In this document: piece by piece, positions 33,492 through 42,384 of the stretch
Numbering within the stretch: position 1 is the stretch's first letter
How the letters are laid out: each line of letters opens with the position of its first letter
Assembly (NCBI RefSeq): GCF_005049285.1
Contig: NZ_SOSC01000002.1
Span: 62,001-126,000, forward strand
From: Halorientalis salina
GTDB lineage: Archaea; Halobacteriota; Halobacteria; Halobacteriales; Haloarculaceae
Direction: 5' to 3'
Length of the DNA: 64,000 nucleotides
The notes under the pieces: generated by a model
Told to the model about the DNA's origin: nothing
Database searches by the model: none
What the model saw: only the letters and a program-made list of their open reading frames with translations
Translations under genes and position numbers: made by a program

Positions 33492-33770
33492 ATGAGCGAC
33501 AGTGGCCGCGCCCACGTGTTCGTCACCGGCAAGGTGCAGGGAGTGTACTATCGAGCGAACACCCGGGATACAGCGCGTGAACACGGCGTCGACGGCTGGG
33601 TCCGGAATCTCGACGACGGCCGCGTCGAAGCCGTCTTCGAGGGACCGGAAGCCGACGTCGAGGCGCTCGTCGAGTGGTGCCACGAGGGCAGCCCCCGGGC
33701 ACGCGTCGACGGCGTCGAAGTCGAGTACGAGGACCCCGAGGGGATCGACGGGTTCGAGATTCGGTACTGA
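33492..33770 (+). CDS. acyP: Acylphosphatase
   Basis: A 92-residue enzyme hydrolysing acyl phosphates. The signature VFVTGKVQGVYYRANTRDTA includes the catalytic Arg of the phosphate loop, and GWVRNLDDGRVEAVFEG carries the catalytic Asn. Length is standard. It is 46 nt after ogg and 41 nt before nnr, in a likely co-directional unit. Confidence 0.97.
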   Translation: MSDSGRAHVFVTGKVQGVYYRANTRDTAREHGVDGWVRNLDDGRVEAVFEGPEADVEALVEWCHEGSPRARVDGVEVEYEDPEGIDGFEIRY

Positions 33771-33811
33771 ACTCCCGCAGGCTTAACGGTCGGCCCCTCG
33801 AAGCCAGGCCC

Positions 33812-35251
33812 ATGATGCGGATACAGGATCAGGCCGTCCTCGACGAGAACGCCGCGGCACTGGGGGTGCCACGAAAGCAGTTGATGGAGTCCTCCGGGCA
33901 CGCCGTCGCCCGCGTCGTCCGCGAGGTGGCCGACGCCGACAGCGAGGTCGCGATCGTCGCCGGCCGCGGGAACAACGGCGGCGATGCCTTCGTCACCGCC
34001 CGTTTCCTGGACGACTACGACGGTAGCGTCCACCTCCTCGGCCGTGCCGAGACCATCACCACGGATATCGCCAGGGAAAACTGGGACGCCCTCCAGCGAG
34101 CGGAACTCGACGCCCGTGAAGTCCGGGACTCAGCCGACCTCGACCTGGGGAGTCCCGACGTGATTATCGACGCCATGCTCGGCACCGGCGTCACGGGCGC
34201 GCTCCGGGAGCCCGAGGCGACGGCCGCCCAGCGAATCAACGACGCCGACGCGACGGTCGTCGCCGTGGACGTGCCTTCGGGGGTCAACGCCGACACGGGC
34301 GAGGCCGCCGGCGTGGCCGTCGAAGCCGACCACGTCGTCACGTTCCACGAAACCAAGCCCGGACTCGCGGCTGTCGACGCCGACGTGACGGTCGCCGACA
34401 TCGGCATCCCCGAAACCGCCGAACGGTTCGTCGAACGCGGCGACCTCCTGCGCCTCTCCCGGGACCCGGCGAGTCACAAGGGCGACCACGGCGAAGTGCT
34501 GGTCGTCGGCGGCGGCCCCTACACCGGCGCGCCGGCGCTCGCGGCCCAGTCGGCGTTTCGGGCCGGCGCGGACCTCGTTCGCGTCGCCTGTCCAGAGTCC
34601 GTCGCCAGCGAAGTGCAGAGCTTCGAGGAGGGGATCATCACCCGCGCCTTCGCCGGCGAGATGCTCCAGCCAACCCACGTCGACCAGCTCCTCGATCGCG
34701 CCGTCCAACACGACGTGGTCGTGTTCGGCCCCGGACTCGGCGACGCCAACGGGACGCTCGAAGCCGTCGGGGAGTTCCTCGAGGCGTTCGACGGCCGGGC
34801 CGTCGTCGACGCCGACGCGCTCCAGGTCGTCCCCGACGTGGAGACCGATGCGACGCTGCTGTGTACGCCCCACCAGGGCGAACTCCAGGCGATGGGCGGC
34901 GAGACCGACGAGGACTGGCGCGAACGGAACGACCTCGTGGCAGGGTTCGCCGACGACATCGGCCACACCCTGCTCGTCAAAGGTGCCTACGACGTGATCT
35001 CCGACGGAGAAATGACGCGCGTCAACCGCACCGGAAACCCGGGAATGACGGTCGGCGGCACCGGCGACGTGCTGGCGGGCGCGGCCGGGGCGCTGCTCTG
35101 TACCCAGGACCCGGTCGACGCCGGTGCCATCGCGGCCTACGCGAACGGCCGCGCCGGCGACATCGTCGTCGAGGATCGCGGGTTCGGCCTGACGGCCGCG
35201 GACCTGCTCGATGCACTCCCCACGGCACTCTGGGGTGATCAGGATGAGTGA
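33812..35251 (+). CDS. nnr: Bifunctional NAD(P)H-hydrate epimerase/dehydratase
   Basis: A 479-residue metabolite-repair enzyme. The N-terminal YjeF_N epimerase (to about 210) has AIVAGRGNNGGDAFVTARFL and IIDAMLGTGVTG; the C-terminal ribokinase-like ADP/ATP-dependent dehydratase (about 220-475) has GHEG-like HKGDHGEVLVVGG, HQGE and NPGMTVGGTGDVLAGAAGAL. It converts damaged NAD(P)HX back to NAD(P)H. The start may be either of two ATGs (33812 or 33815). It overlaps moaC by 8 nt. Confidence 0.96.
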   Translation: MMRIQDQAVLDENAAALGVPRKQLMESSGHAVARVVREVADADSEVAIVAGRGNNGGDAFVTARFLDDYDGSVHLLGRAETITTDIARENWDALQRAELDAREVRDSADLDLGSPDVIIDAMLGTGVTGALREPEATAAQRINDADATVVAVDVPSGVNADTGEAAGVAVEADHVVTFHETKPGLAAVDADVTVADIGIPETAERFVERGDLLRLSRDPASHKGDHGEVLVVGGGPYTGAPALAAQSAFRAGADLVRVACPESVASEVQSFEEGIITRAFAGEMLQPTHVDQLLDRAVQHDVVVFGPGLGDANGTLEAVGEFLEAFDGRAVVDADALQVVPDVETDATLLCTPHQGELQAMGGETDEDWRERNDLVAGFADDIGHTLLVKGAYDVISDGEMTRVNRTGNPGMTVGGTGDVLAGAAGALLCTQDPVDAGAIAAYANGRAGDIVVEDRGFGLTAADLLDALPTALWGDQDE

Positions 35252-35750
35252 AGATCCCGCAGAGACGAGCGACCGGGACGACCTCACCCACACCGACGAC
35301 ACTGGGTCGGTCCAGATGGTCGACGTGGGCGACAAACCCGACACGGCTCGTCGAGCGACGGCCCGCGGCGAGATACACCTGCAGGAATCGACGGTGGCGG
35401 CCATTCGCGAGGACGGTATCGAGAAGGGCGACGTGCTGGCGACGGCCCGCGTCGGCGCAGTCCAGGCCGTCAAACACACCTGGGAGACGATCCCGATGTG
35501 TCACCAGATCCCGATCACGAACGTCGACACCGACTTCGAACTCGACGACGACCGCGTCGTCCTGACGGTCGCTGTCGAGACAACGGGAAAGACCGGGTGC
35601 GAGATGGAGGCCCTGGAGGGCGTCACGACCGGGCTGAACGTCGTCTGGGACATGGTCAAGGCCGCGGAGAAGGACGCCGACGGGGGGTACCCGGACACGG
35701 CGATTCGTTCGGTCGAGGTCGTCGAGAAGGAAAAGCGCTCTCTCGCGTGA
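35244..35750 (+). CDS. moaC: Cyclic pyranopterin monophosphate synthase MoaC
   Basis: A 168-residue molybdenum cofactor enzyme that makes cPMP with MoaA. MVDVGDKPDTARRATARGEIHL opens the core; KHTWETIPMCHQIPIT and TTGKTGCEMEALEGVTTGLN hold the active site. The ATG at 35244 lies inside the end of nnr, giving coupled translation; a start 11 codons earlier is rejected. Other moa genes are not in the window. Confidence 0.97.
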   Translation: MSEDPAETSDRDDLTHTDDTGSVQMVDVGDKPDTARRATARGEIHLQESTVAAIREDGIEKGDVLATARVGAVQAVKHTWETIPMCHQIPITNVDTDFELDDDRVVLTVAVETTGKTGCEMEALEGVTTGLNVVWDMVKAAEKDADGGYPDTAIRSVEVVEKEKRSLA

Positions 35751-35841
35751 GAATCGACCCCCGGGTTAGGCCGTTGTGAGTTTTGTGGTCGATACCTAAC
35801 CGCGAAACATAAGTTCTGGAACGGCTTACATAGGACTACAC

Positions 35842-36660
35842 ATGAGAAACATCGGACTGAAAGCCCGAATGGCGGTAGTGGGGTCGATACTGTTCGCCTT
35901 CTACACGCTGGGTATTTCGTTCTTCTACGCGGTGTTCGGCGTCCCGATACCGATACTTGTCGGACTGAGCGTCGTCTTCGTCGTCTTCCAGTACAAGCTC
36001 AGCAAATGGTTCACGCTCCGGTCGCTCAAGGGCCAGGAGTTACCCGAGGACAAGTATCCCGAGATCCATCGGTTCGTCGAGCAAACCAGCAGGGACATGG
36101 GTATCGACAAGCCGACGCTGTACCTCGTCGAAATGGGGGTTCCCAACGCCTTCGCGCTCGGTCGCCGGGGCAACGGGACCGTCGCGGTCTCCCGTGAACT
36201 GATCCAGTTGCTCGAACGCGACGAACTCGAAGGCGTCGTCGCTCACGAGCTGGCCCACCTCCAGAACCGCGACTCCATCGTCATGCAACTGGGGCAGGGC
36301 GTCGCCTCGGTCATCGGCTTCGCCGCCTACTTCGCGGTCATTCTCTCGGGCGACAACGATCTCGTCGACATCTTCATCGGGATGATCGTGAGCAACATCG
36401 CCCAGATGCTGGTGATGGTGTTCGTCTTCGCCATCTCCCGACACCGCGAGTACGTCGCCGACAGGGACGCCGCGACGGCGATCGGTCGCGGTGACCCGCT
36501 CGCGCGTGCCCTGGAGAAGATCTCCGCCGGTGCCCAGCGGAGTCAGCCGACCGATGCAGCCAAAGAGGTCAACGCCCTCTGTATCTTCGGCGGCGGCGCG
36601 AGCCTCCTGTCGACGCACCCGCCGACCGAAAAGCGCATCGAACGGCTCCGCAGTTACTGA
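35842..36660 (+). CDS. htpX: HtpX-type membrane zinc metalloprotease
   Basis: A 272-residue M48 protease in the cytoplasmic membrane, which degrades damaged membrane proteins. Two N-terminal helices (residues 9-50), zinc motif HELAH (135-139), two further helices (about 150-200), then the third ligand Glu in HREYVADRDAA. It ends STHPPTEKRIERL as in HtpX. The next gene starts within its stop codon (base 36660), so both are coupled. Confidence 0.96.
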   Translation: MRNIGLKARMAVVGSILFAFYTLGISFFYAVFGVPIPILVGLSVVFVVFQYKLSKWFTLRSLKGQELPEDKYPEIHRFVEQTSRDMGIDKPTLYLVEMGVPNAFALGRRGNGTVAVSRELIQLLERDELEGVVAHELAHLQNRDSIVMQLGQGVASVIGFAAYFAVILSGDNDLVDIFIGMIVSNIAQMLVMVFVFAISRHREYVADRDAATAIGRGDPLARALEKISAGAQRSQPTDAAKEVNALCIFGGGASLLSTHPPTEKRIERLRSY

Positions 36661-36896
36661 TGGTCGCTCGCGAACTGATCGCGGCCGTCCTCGGCGTGGG
36701 ATTCGGACTCTTCCTCGTCGCCTTTCCGCAGGCGTTCGTCCGGTCGTGGACCGCCGGCCGCGGCCGGCCGGACCCCTCCCGCGGCGAGTACGGTGCGGAC
36801 GGGTCCACGCCCGAGAAGTGGCTGTGGGTCGTCCGCGGTGCCGGCGTCCTCGTCGCCGCTATCGGAATCGGGTTCGGCGCGTCGCTGTACCTCTAG
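36660..36896 (+). CDS. Small membrane protein coupled to htpX (78 aa)
   Basis: Two hydrophobic helices (LIAAVLGVGFGLFLVAFPQAF and the C-terminal VVRGAGVLVAAIGIGFGASL, read in parts) are joined by a hydrophilic loop. Its start ATG shares a base with the htpX stop. It may assist HtpX or simply be an orphan; no motif informs this. Confidence 0.75.
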   Translation: MVARELIAAVLGVGFGLFLVAFPQAFVRSWTAGRGRPDPSRGEYGADGSTPEKWLWVVRGAGVLVAAIGIGFGASLYL

Positions 36897-36917
36897 AAGA
36901 AACAGAACCGAACGACG

Positions 36918-38234
36918 TCACGCGGACTCGGCCGGCACCAGTTCGCCGGCTTTCGACCGGGACTGCTCGACGACGGCCGGACGAGCCTCGAACTCGATGA
37001 CGACTTCGTCGCCGTAGTCGACGGTGTCGACGTGTGCGTGGTCGTGGATCCAGGAGACGACGCTCATCGTGTCGTCGGTCATCGGGAGCACGAGCCGTTC
37101 TTCCACCAGTTCGGGTAGTTCGCCGTCGATACGCTCACGGAGTTCCGCGACGTTCTCGCCAGTCTTGGCGCTCACAGCGACCGGGTTGGGCGCGAGCGCC
37201 GACAACGCCTCGCGTTTCTCCTGTAGTTCCGCGTCGCTGACGGCGTCCGTTTTGTTGAGCACCGTCACGATGGGCGCTTCGTTGCGCTCGTAGAGCGTGT
37301 CGTGACAGGTGACGAGTTTCTCGCGGATCTCGTCGATCGGTTCGCTCACGTCGACGACCAACAGGACGAGATCGGCGCGGTACACGGCGTCCAGCGTCGA
37401 CTTGAACGACTCGACGAGCCAGTGGGGCAGGTCCGTGATGAACCCGACCGTGTCGGTGACGAGCACGTCCCGCCGGTCCATGTCGACGCGGCGAGTCGTC
37501 GTGCCGAGCGTGGTGAACAGTCGGTCCTCGCTCTCGGCGGTCGTGTCCAGGTCCGGATGGAGGTCGACGTTCTCGTCGACATCGAGGTCCTCGGCGAGGC
37601 GGCGCAACAGCGTCGATTTCCCGGCGTTCGTGTAGCCGGCCAGCGCCACCAGGTCGAACCCGGACTCCCGGCGCTGCTCGCGGCGGTGTTGCTCGGTCTG
37701 CTCGATGTTTTCGAGTTCGTCCCGGATGTTGGAGATCTGTTTCTTGATGTCACGCTCGCGGGACTCGTCGTACTCGCCCAGCCCCATGAACCCCGGGCGC
37801 TCCTCGCGCTTGGCGAGACTGGCCTTGGCCTCCGCTCTGGGGAGTTCGTACCGGAGTTGTGCGAGTTCGACCTGGAGTTGCGCCTTCCGGGTCTGGGCCC
37901 GCTGGCCGAAGATCTCCAGGATGAGCCGGAAGCGGTCGATGATCCGCGTGTCCTCGGGGAGCTTGTTCCCGAGGTTGTAGGTCTGATAGGGGCCGAGCTG
38001 GTTGTCGAAGATCACGACACTCGCGTCGGTCGCGGCGACCGTTTCCGCCAGCGTCTCGGCTTTCCCCTCGCCGATGTGGTGTGCCGGATCCTCGGTACGT
38101 GTCTGGGTCAGTTCGCCGACGACCTCGTACCCGGCCGCGCGTGCCAGATCACGAACCTCCTCGGTGCTCGCCGTCCCCGAGTCCACCCGCTTCGCGACGA
38201 CCGCTCGCTCCGTGTGTGTTTCTGTCTCCGTCAC
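36918..38234 (-). CDS. hflX: Ribosome-associated GTPase HflX
   Basis: A 438-residue GTPase. The N-terminal HflX domain contains VVIFDNQLGPYQTYNL, then a coiled coil (about 160-205), then the G domain: G1 GYTNAGKSTLL, G3 DTVGFI and G4 NKTD. It splits or rescues stalled ribosomes in stress. The acidic C-terminal domain continues to EFEARPAVVEQS. A TTTAAA box 29 nt upstream supports the start and a leaderless mRNA. Confidence 0.96.
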   Translation of the reverse strand: MTETETHTERAVVAKRVDSGTASTEEVRDLARAAGYEVVGELTQTRTEDPAHHIGEGKAETLAETVAATDASVVIFDNQLGPYQTYNLGNKLPEDTRIIDRFRLILEIFGQRAQTRKAQLQVELAQLRYELPRAEAKASLAKREERPGFMGLGEYDESRERDIKKQISNIRDELENIEQTEQHRREQRRESGFDLVALAGYTNAGKSTLLRRLAEDLDVDENVDLHPDLDTTAESEDRLFTTLGTTTRRVDMDRRDVLVTDTVGFITDLPHWLVESFKSTLDAVYRADLVLLVVDVSEPIDEIREKLVTCHDTLYERNEAPIVTVLNKTDAVSDAELQEKREALSALAPNPVAVSAKTGENVAELRERIDGELPELVEERLVLPMTDDTMSVVSWIHDHAHVDTVDYGDEVVIEFEARPAVVEQSRSKAGELVPAESA

Positions 38235-38260
38235 TTACCCCCCGATAGGGGACCTGCCTA

Positions 38261-38266
38261 TTTAAA
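38261..38266 (-). promoter_or_regulatory. TATA box of hflX
   Basis: TTTAAA on the minus strand about 29 nt before the ATG at 38234. Confidence 0.55.
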
Positions 38267-38323
38267 CATCTGGCCGCCTCCCGTCGGTCGGTTCCGTCTG
38301 ACGCGCGGCAGACGGGCACAAAA

Positions 38324-38331
38324 GCCTTAAC
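38324..38331 (+). promoter_or_regulatory. TATA-like box of the FUN14 gene
   Basis: GCCTTAAC centred about 31 nt before the ATG at 38359; it shares the 124-nt divergent region with the hflX promoter. Confidence 0.4.
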
Positions 38332-38358
38332 CTAACGTCCTCGGTTTCCTTATGTGAC

Positions 38359-38670
38359 ATGGTCGATATAACACCCCAGCAGATCGGGCTCGAAGTCGGC
38401 GGTGGCGCGCTGGTCGGGGCGATCATCGGCTTCGCGGCCAAGAAGATCGCCAAGATCATCGCGATCATCGTCGGCCTCGAGCTGATGCTGTTCAAGTTCC
38501 TCGAAACGAAGGGCATCCTGATCGTCGACTGGAGCGCCATCTCCGGCGCGGCCAGTGACGGGGCCGACACCGCGGCCCAGGCCCCGGGCTGGGTCATGAG
38601 CTTCCTGGCGGCGCTCCCGGTCGGCGTCGGCTTCACCGGCGGCTTCGTGGTCGGATTCAAGAAAGGATAA
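38359..38670 (+). CDS. FUN14 family membrane protein
   Basis: A 103-residue protein with hydrophobic segments GGALVGAIIGFAAKKIAKII, AIIVGLELMLFKFLETKG and a C-terminal FLAALPVGVGFTGGFVVGF. The Gly/Ala-rich pattern GGGALVGAIIGFAAKK and the final GFKKG match FUN14 (FUNDC1 in eukaryotes). Archaeal function unknown. Divergent from hflX. Confidence 0.9.
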   Translation: MVDITPQQIGLEVGGGALVGAIIGFAAKKIAKIIAIIVGLELMLFKFLETKGILIVDWSAISGAASDGADTAAQAPGWVMSFLAALPVGVGFTGGFVVGFKKG

Positions 38671-38707
38671 GACGGCTGGTTTCTGCGGACTGTTTCTGTG
38701 ACTGCTC

Positions 38708-39715
38708 TCACGGAGCGGTCTCGCCGCTCGGTGGCGTGAACTCGCCGGTCCCGCCGTTCGGGGTCGTCGGCTCTTCTGGTTCGGGTTTGGGCTGTTTGTC
38801 CCCGCCCGTGAGGAACTCGATCACGTTACCGATCAGGACCTCGTTGTCCGCGTCCCGGTAGTACGACGGTTCGAGGAACGTCGAGTCCCCGATGACGGTG
38901 GCGTTCCCGTTGCGGGCCGCGACGCCGTAAGCCTCGTTCGACCGCGTCGTCGAGAGGTGAGTGCGGTCGGTCGCAGTCAGTAGCGTCTCGGCCGTTCCGT
39001 TGTTGGCCGCGACGGGCGTCACGCGCTGGAACACGGCCCGGTCGACGCCGTCGGTCAGGTTCGTTCCGCCGGACGGCGTCGCGTAGACGTGCTGGAAGTT
39101 GTTGGCGTTGTCGTGCATGTTGTACAGGTAGCCGGTGCCGACCGACATCCCGAACTGCGAGGACAGCGCCGTCAGCTCCGTCGAGACGCGCTGGGCACTC
39201 AGTCCACCGAGCAGGCCGCCCGAGACCTGCGTGCTAGCCGGTTCCGCGACCAGCAACACCCGACCGCCGCGGTCGGCGAAGTCGGCGACGCCCCGGACCT
39301 CCGGGGCCCGATACGGTTGCCGGGGCGCGACGACGACGAAAGCGTCGGCACCGCGCAGCGACGCGTTGAGTTCCGGTGCCCGGCCCTGCTGGCTCCCGGA
39401 GCCGTGGAACCGGACCTCGTGACCGGCTTCGACGAGCGACTGGACGAGCGGCTGGAGTTCCTCGCGAGTGAACCCGTTCGCGTGGGCCCGGTCGATGACG
39501 ATTACCTTCGACTCGCCGTCAGAATCGGTCGTGACGGTTCCGTTCTCGGACGGAACGTCGACGAGGTTCGTCGCCGAGTCGAGCGTGCTCGCGTTTGCCG
39601 CCGTCCGGGCCTCCGACCCGGTCGACGCCCCGAGCAGTGGACTGACGGCCGCGACGAGCACGACGAGGGCGACGATGCCGACGAACGCGCCCGCGAGCTT
39701 CGAGGCGTTACTCAT
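38708..39715 (-). CDS. DUF4350 domain membrane protein
   Basis: A 335-residue protein. An N-terminal anchor (LAGAFVGIVALVVLVAAVSPLLG) is followed by an outer domain resembling DUF4350, a glutamine-amidotransferase-like fold (IVIDRAHANGFTREELQPLVQSLVEAGHEV and ADRGGRVLLVAEPAS, read in parts). It ends in a Pro/Glu/Thr tail. DUF4350 proteins often sit near MoxR/DUF58 genes; here the start overlaps the end of sppA by 8 nt, suggesting joint expression with that peptidase. Confidence 0.82.
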   Translation of the reverse strand: MSNASKLAGAFVGIVALVVLVAAVSPLLGASTGSEARTAANASTLDSATNLVDVPSENGTVTTDSDGESKVIVIDRAHANGFTREELQPLVQSLVEAGHEVRFHGSGSQQGRAPELNASLRGADAFVVVAPRQPYRAPEVRGVADFADRGGRVLLVAEPASTQVSGGLLGGLSAQRVSTELTALSSQFGMSVGTGYLYNMHDNANNFQHVYATPSGGTNLTDGVDRAVFQRVTPVAANNGTAETLLTATDRTHLSTTRSNEAYGVAARNGNATVIGDSTFLEPSYYRDADNEVLIGNVIEFLTGGDKQPKPEPEEPTTPNGGTGEFTPPSGETAP

Positions 39716-40625
39716 CGGTGATCACCTCCCGGTCCTCGACGCTGCCGTAGAGTGCGAGGTACTGGTAGGTCTCGACGCCGCGATAGCCGAAGGTGTCCTC
39801 CTCGACGACGACCGTCGTGTTCCCGTCACCGGTCTGGACCTGGCCGAGTAGCGAGATGCCCTGCTGTTGCGGGGGCTCTTTCTCGACGACGGCGTAGTCG
39901 TCGAGGTCAGCACGGGAGGCGGCGTGGGCGATCGCAGTATCCTGATCACCGATTCGGTCGGCGATACCGTTCTCGACCGCCCGTGAGCCCAGATACACCT
40001 TCGCGTAGGAGACCTGTTCGCGGGTCAGATCGAGTTCGCTTCCGCGTTCTTCCATCACGGTCCCGACGAACTCGCTCCGAAGCGTCTCGGCCTGTGCGAG
40101 CGCTTCTTCCCGGGTGAAGCCCGAGCCCTTGTCGGGGCCGGAGGTGATCGCACCCGGTGGCTGGGCACCGGTCGGTGCGGTCGCGACGACGCCGACGCTT
40201 CCGATCAGCGAGCCGGGCGTGACGTAGATCCGGTCCGCCGGGAGCATGCCGAAGTAGCCCCCGGAGGCACCGACGCCTTCGACGCTGGCGACGACCGGCA
40301 TCTCCGCGGCGGTCCGGTTGACCGCCAGGTAGAGGGATTCACTGGCAGGGACCGATCCCCCGGGGCTGTTGACCTCGAGGACCACTGCCTGGATCGATTC
40401 GTTCTGACGCGCTTCGCGGAGGTCGTCTCGGACCCTGTCGACCGAGCCGCTCGTGATCGGCCCTTCGATCGTGACGACCGCGACCGCGTCCGGTGAGCTC
40501 TGGCCCAGGCCGCGCGTGACACCCGCGGCATACGGAGCCATCACCGCACCGATCAGGACGGCGACGACCGCGACGACCGCGTACTGCCAGGCGGCCGGCC
40601 CAGTCGTCTCGTTCTCTCGTGACAT
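39708..40625 (-). CDS. sppA: Signal peptide peptidase SppA (S49)
   Basis: A 305-residue membrane serine protease that digests leftover signal peptides. An N-terminal helix (YAVVAVVAVLIGAVMAPYAA) anchors it. The nucleophile is S121 in VGASGGYF and the base is K166 in TSGPDKGSG, as in the half-length SppA of Bacillus. NSPGGSVPASE lies near residue 90. The ATG at 40625 is chosen over one 10 codons upstream (better N terminus). It is followed directly by the DUF4350 gene. Confidence 0.93.
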   Translation of the reverse strand: MSRENETTGPAAWQYAVVAVVAVLIGAVMAPYAAGVTRGLGQSSPDAVAVVTIEGPITSGSVDRVRDDLREARQNESIQAVVLEVNSPGGSVPASESLYLAVNRTAAEMPVVASVEGVGASGGYFGMLPADRIYVTPGSLIGSVGVVATAPTGAQPPGAITSGPDKGSGFTREEALAQAETLRSEFVGTVMEERGSELDLTREQVSYAKVYLGSRAVENGIADRIGDQDTAIAHAASRADLDDYAVVEKEPPQQQGISLLGQVQTGDGNTTVVVEEDTFGYRGVETYQYLALYGSVEDREVITDE

Positions 40626-40729
40626 GACGCAGGCGGGTCCACACGGTGACAGCAAAGAAGAGTTTCCAAACTCGTAACTGATTTATCGGAATTCACGGCG
40701 ACGGGAGACCGAGTGCAGGGAAGACGTGG

Positions 40730-41455
40730 TTACCGAGTCGAAATCTCGTCCTCGTCGGAGATGATCCGGGTCTCGGCCTCGCCGCTCGTGTGTTCGTTGA
40801 CCAGATTGTAGAAGTCGTTTTGCATGCCAGCCGGGAACTGGATGACGCCGACCCAGGAGCCGTCGCCCTGCCACTCCTCGCTTTGCAGGTCGCCGAACTG
40901 GCGGATATGCGATTGGGCCTTCCCGGCGTAGTCGGCCGGCACCTGCACCGCCACGGTCATCTCGTCGAACCTGATCGGGATCACCGGGCGGAGCATGTCG
41001 AGTGCCTCGTCGACCTGGTTCTCGACGGGCTCCATCGGATCGATCTTGAACCCGGCTTCCTCCAGCGCCGACTCGATGCGGTCCGGAGGGTGGGGCGCGT
41101 CGTCCATCTGCGGGTTGACCGCGTTCCGGGTGATGTGGTTGACGAGTTGCTTGTGTTTCTGTTCCTGCATCTCGCGGCGCTGTTCGGCCGTGATCTGGAT
41201 CTCACCCCGTTTGATGACCTCCGGGATGACCTCCAACGGATCCGTCGTGTCGAACACCTCTTCGAGTGCGTCCTCGGGCGGGCGGTCACCGCGGGAGGCG
41301 TCCTCGAAGACGTCCTCGGCGGCGATGACGTCCTCCAGTTCGCCGTCGAACTCCTCGCGTTTGATCGTGAGCGCCGCGTCCGGATCGACCAACACCTCGA
41401 ACCGCTGCCCGTGAGACTCCAGGCGGGCCGTCACCGCCTCGTCGAGCGAAATCAT
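40730..41455 (-). CDS. Ribosome maturation protein SBDS
   Basis: A 241-residue protein. The FYSH domain (VLVDPDAALTIKREEFDGEL), the central helical domain (ITAEQRREMQEQKHKQLVNHI in parts; NPQMDDAPHPPDRIESAL) and the C-terminal ferredoxin-like domain are in order. SBDS, with EF-2-like GTPase, frees aIF6 from the large subunit. Here it neighbours psmA and rnp2, part of the known archaeal exosome/proteasome gene neighbourhood. It has its own promoter. Confidence 0.97.
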   Translation of the reverse strand: MISLDEAVTARLESHGQRFEVLVDPDAALTIKREEFDGELEDVIAAEDVFEDASRGDRPPEDALEEVFDTTDPLEVIPEVIKRGEIQITAEQRREMQEQKHKQLVNHITRNAVNPQMDDAPHPPDRIESALEEAGFKIDPMEPVENQVDEALDMLRPVIPIRFDEMTVAVQVPADYAGKAQSHIRQFGDLQSEEWQGDGSWVGVIQFPAGMQNDFYNLVNEHTSGEAETRIISDEDEISTR

Positions 41456-41478
41456 AGCTGAGGGTTACACCGGCACGC

Positions 41479-41484
41479 ATATAA
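41479..41484 (-). promoter_or_regulatory. TATA box of the SBDS gene
   Basis: TTATAT on the minus strand about 26 nt before the ATG at 41455, so SBDS is probably transcribed separately from psmA. Confidence 0.55.
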
Positions 41485-41569
41485 GGTGTTTCCCGCTCGA
41501 ACTCGATAACCCGCGACAGAGTTGCTGGTTGGCGTCGTTAGGTCGGCTCGAAAAACAGATTCGCCGGAA

Positions 41570-42382
41570 TTACTCCGTGTCGTCGGCGCCCTCGTCCGCG
41601 TCGGCGGCCTCGTCGTCCGCGTCGGCGGTCGAGTCCGCTTCGTCTTCAGGGGCGAGCAGATCGAGATCGACCAGGTACTCCTCGACTTCTTCGTCGGTGA
41701 GCATCCGGTAGCGTCCGGTTTCGGCGTCGATCGTCGCGAGGCCGACGCCTTCGGGTCGGAGCTGGTCGTCGTTGACCGAGGCCAGCGAGCGCAGCGCCAG
41801 TCCGACGGCCTCGACCAGATCGATGTCCTCGCTGTAGTGTTCTTCCAAGTGGTCCCGGATCTCGCCGCGGTCGGCACCGACGGCCAGTGCCTTCCACTCG
41901 TAGGGGGTCCCCGAGGGATCCGTCTCGAAGAGGCGAGGTTCGCCGTTCTTGTCGACGCCGCCGACGATGAGCGCGACGCCGAACGGTCGGGCACCGCCGA
42001 TCTGCGTGTACTGCTGGATGTGGTCGGTGACCTCCTTGGTGAGCGTCTCGACGCCGATGGGGTCGCCGTACCGGAGCTGATTGACCTGTGCGCGTCGTCG
42101 GGCGAAATCGATCAACTGTCGGGCGTCGGCGACGTGACCGGCGCTGGCGACGCCGATGTGGTCGTCGGCCTTGTGAATCTTCTCGACGGAGGAGCGCTCC
42201 ATCAGCGGCGACCGGATGCGTTTGTCCACCGCGAGAACGACGCCGTCCTCCGCGCGGATGCCGATGGAGGCGGTCCCCCGTTTGACGGCCTCGCGAGCGT
42301 ACTCGACCTGATAGAGGCGTCCGTCCGGGGAGAAGATGGTGATCCCCCGGTCGTAGGCCTGCTGTTGTGATTGTCCCTGCAT
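41570..42382 (-). CDS. psmA: Proteasome alpha subunit
   Basis: A 270-residue subunit of the 20S proteasome outer ring. The N-terminal gate helix (QQAYDRGITIFSPDGRLYQV) and VEYAREAVKRGTASIGI are signatures. It lacks the propeptide and Thr of beta subunits. The acidic Ala/Asp tail after residue 240 is typical of haloarchaeal alphas. It starts 2 nt after rnp2, so these two are co-transcribed. Confidence 0.97.
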   Translation of the reverse strand: MQGQSQQQAYDRGITIFSPDGRLYQVEYAREAVKRGTASIGIRAEDGVVLAVDKRIRSPLMERSSVEKIHKADDHIGVASAGHVADARQLIDFARRRAQVNQLRYGDPIGVETLTKEVTDHIQQYTQIGGARPFGVALIVGGVDKNGEPRLFETDPSGTPYEWKALAVGADRGEIRDHLEEHYSEDIDLVEAVGLALRSLASVNDDQLRPEGVGLATIDAETGRYRMLTDEEVEEYLVDLDLLAPEDEADSTADADDEAADADEGADDTE

Positions 42383-42384
42383 AG

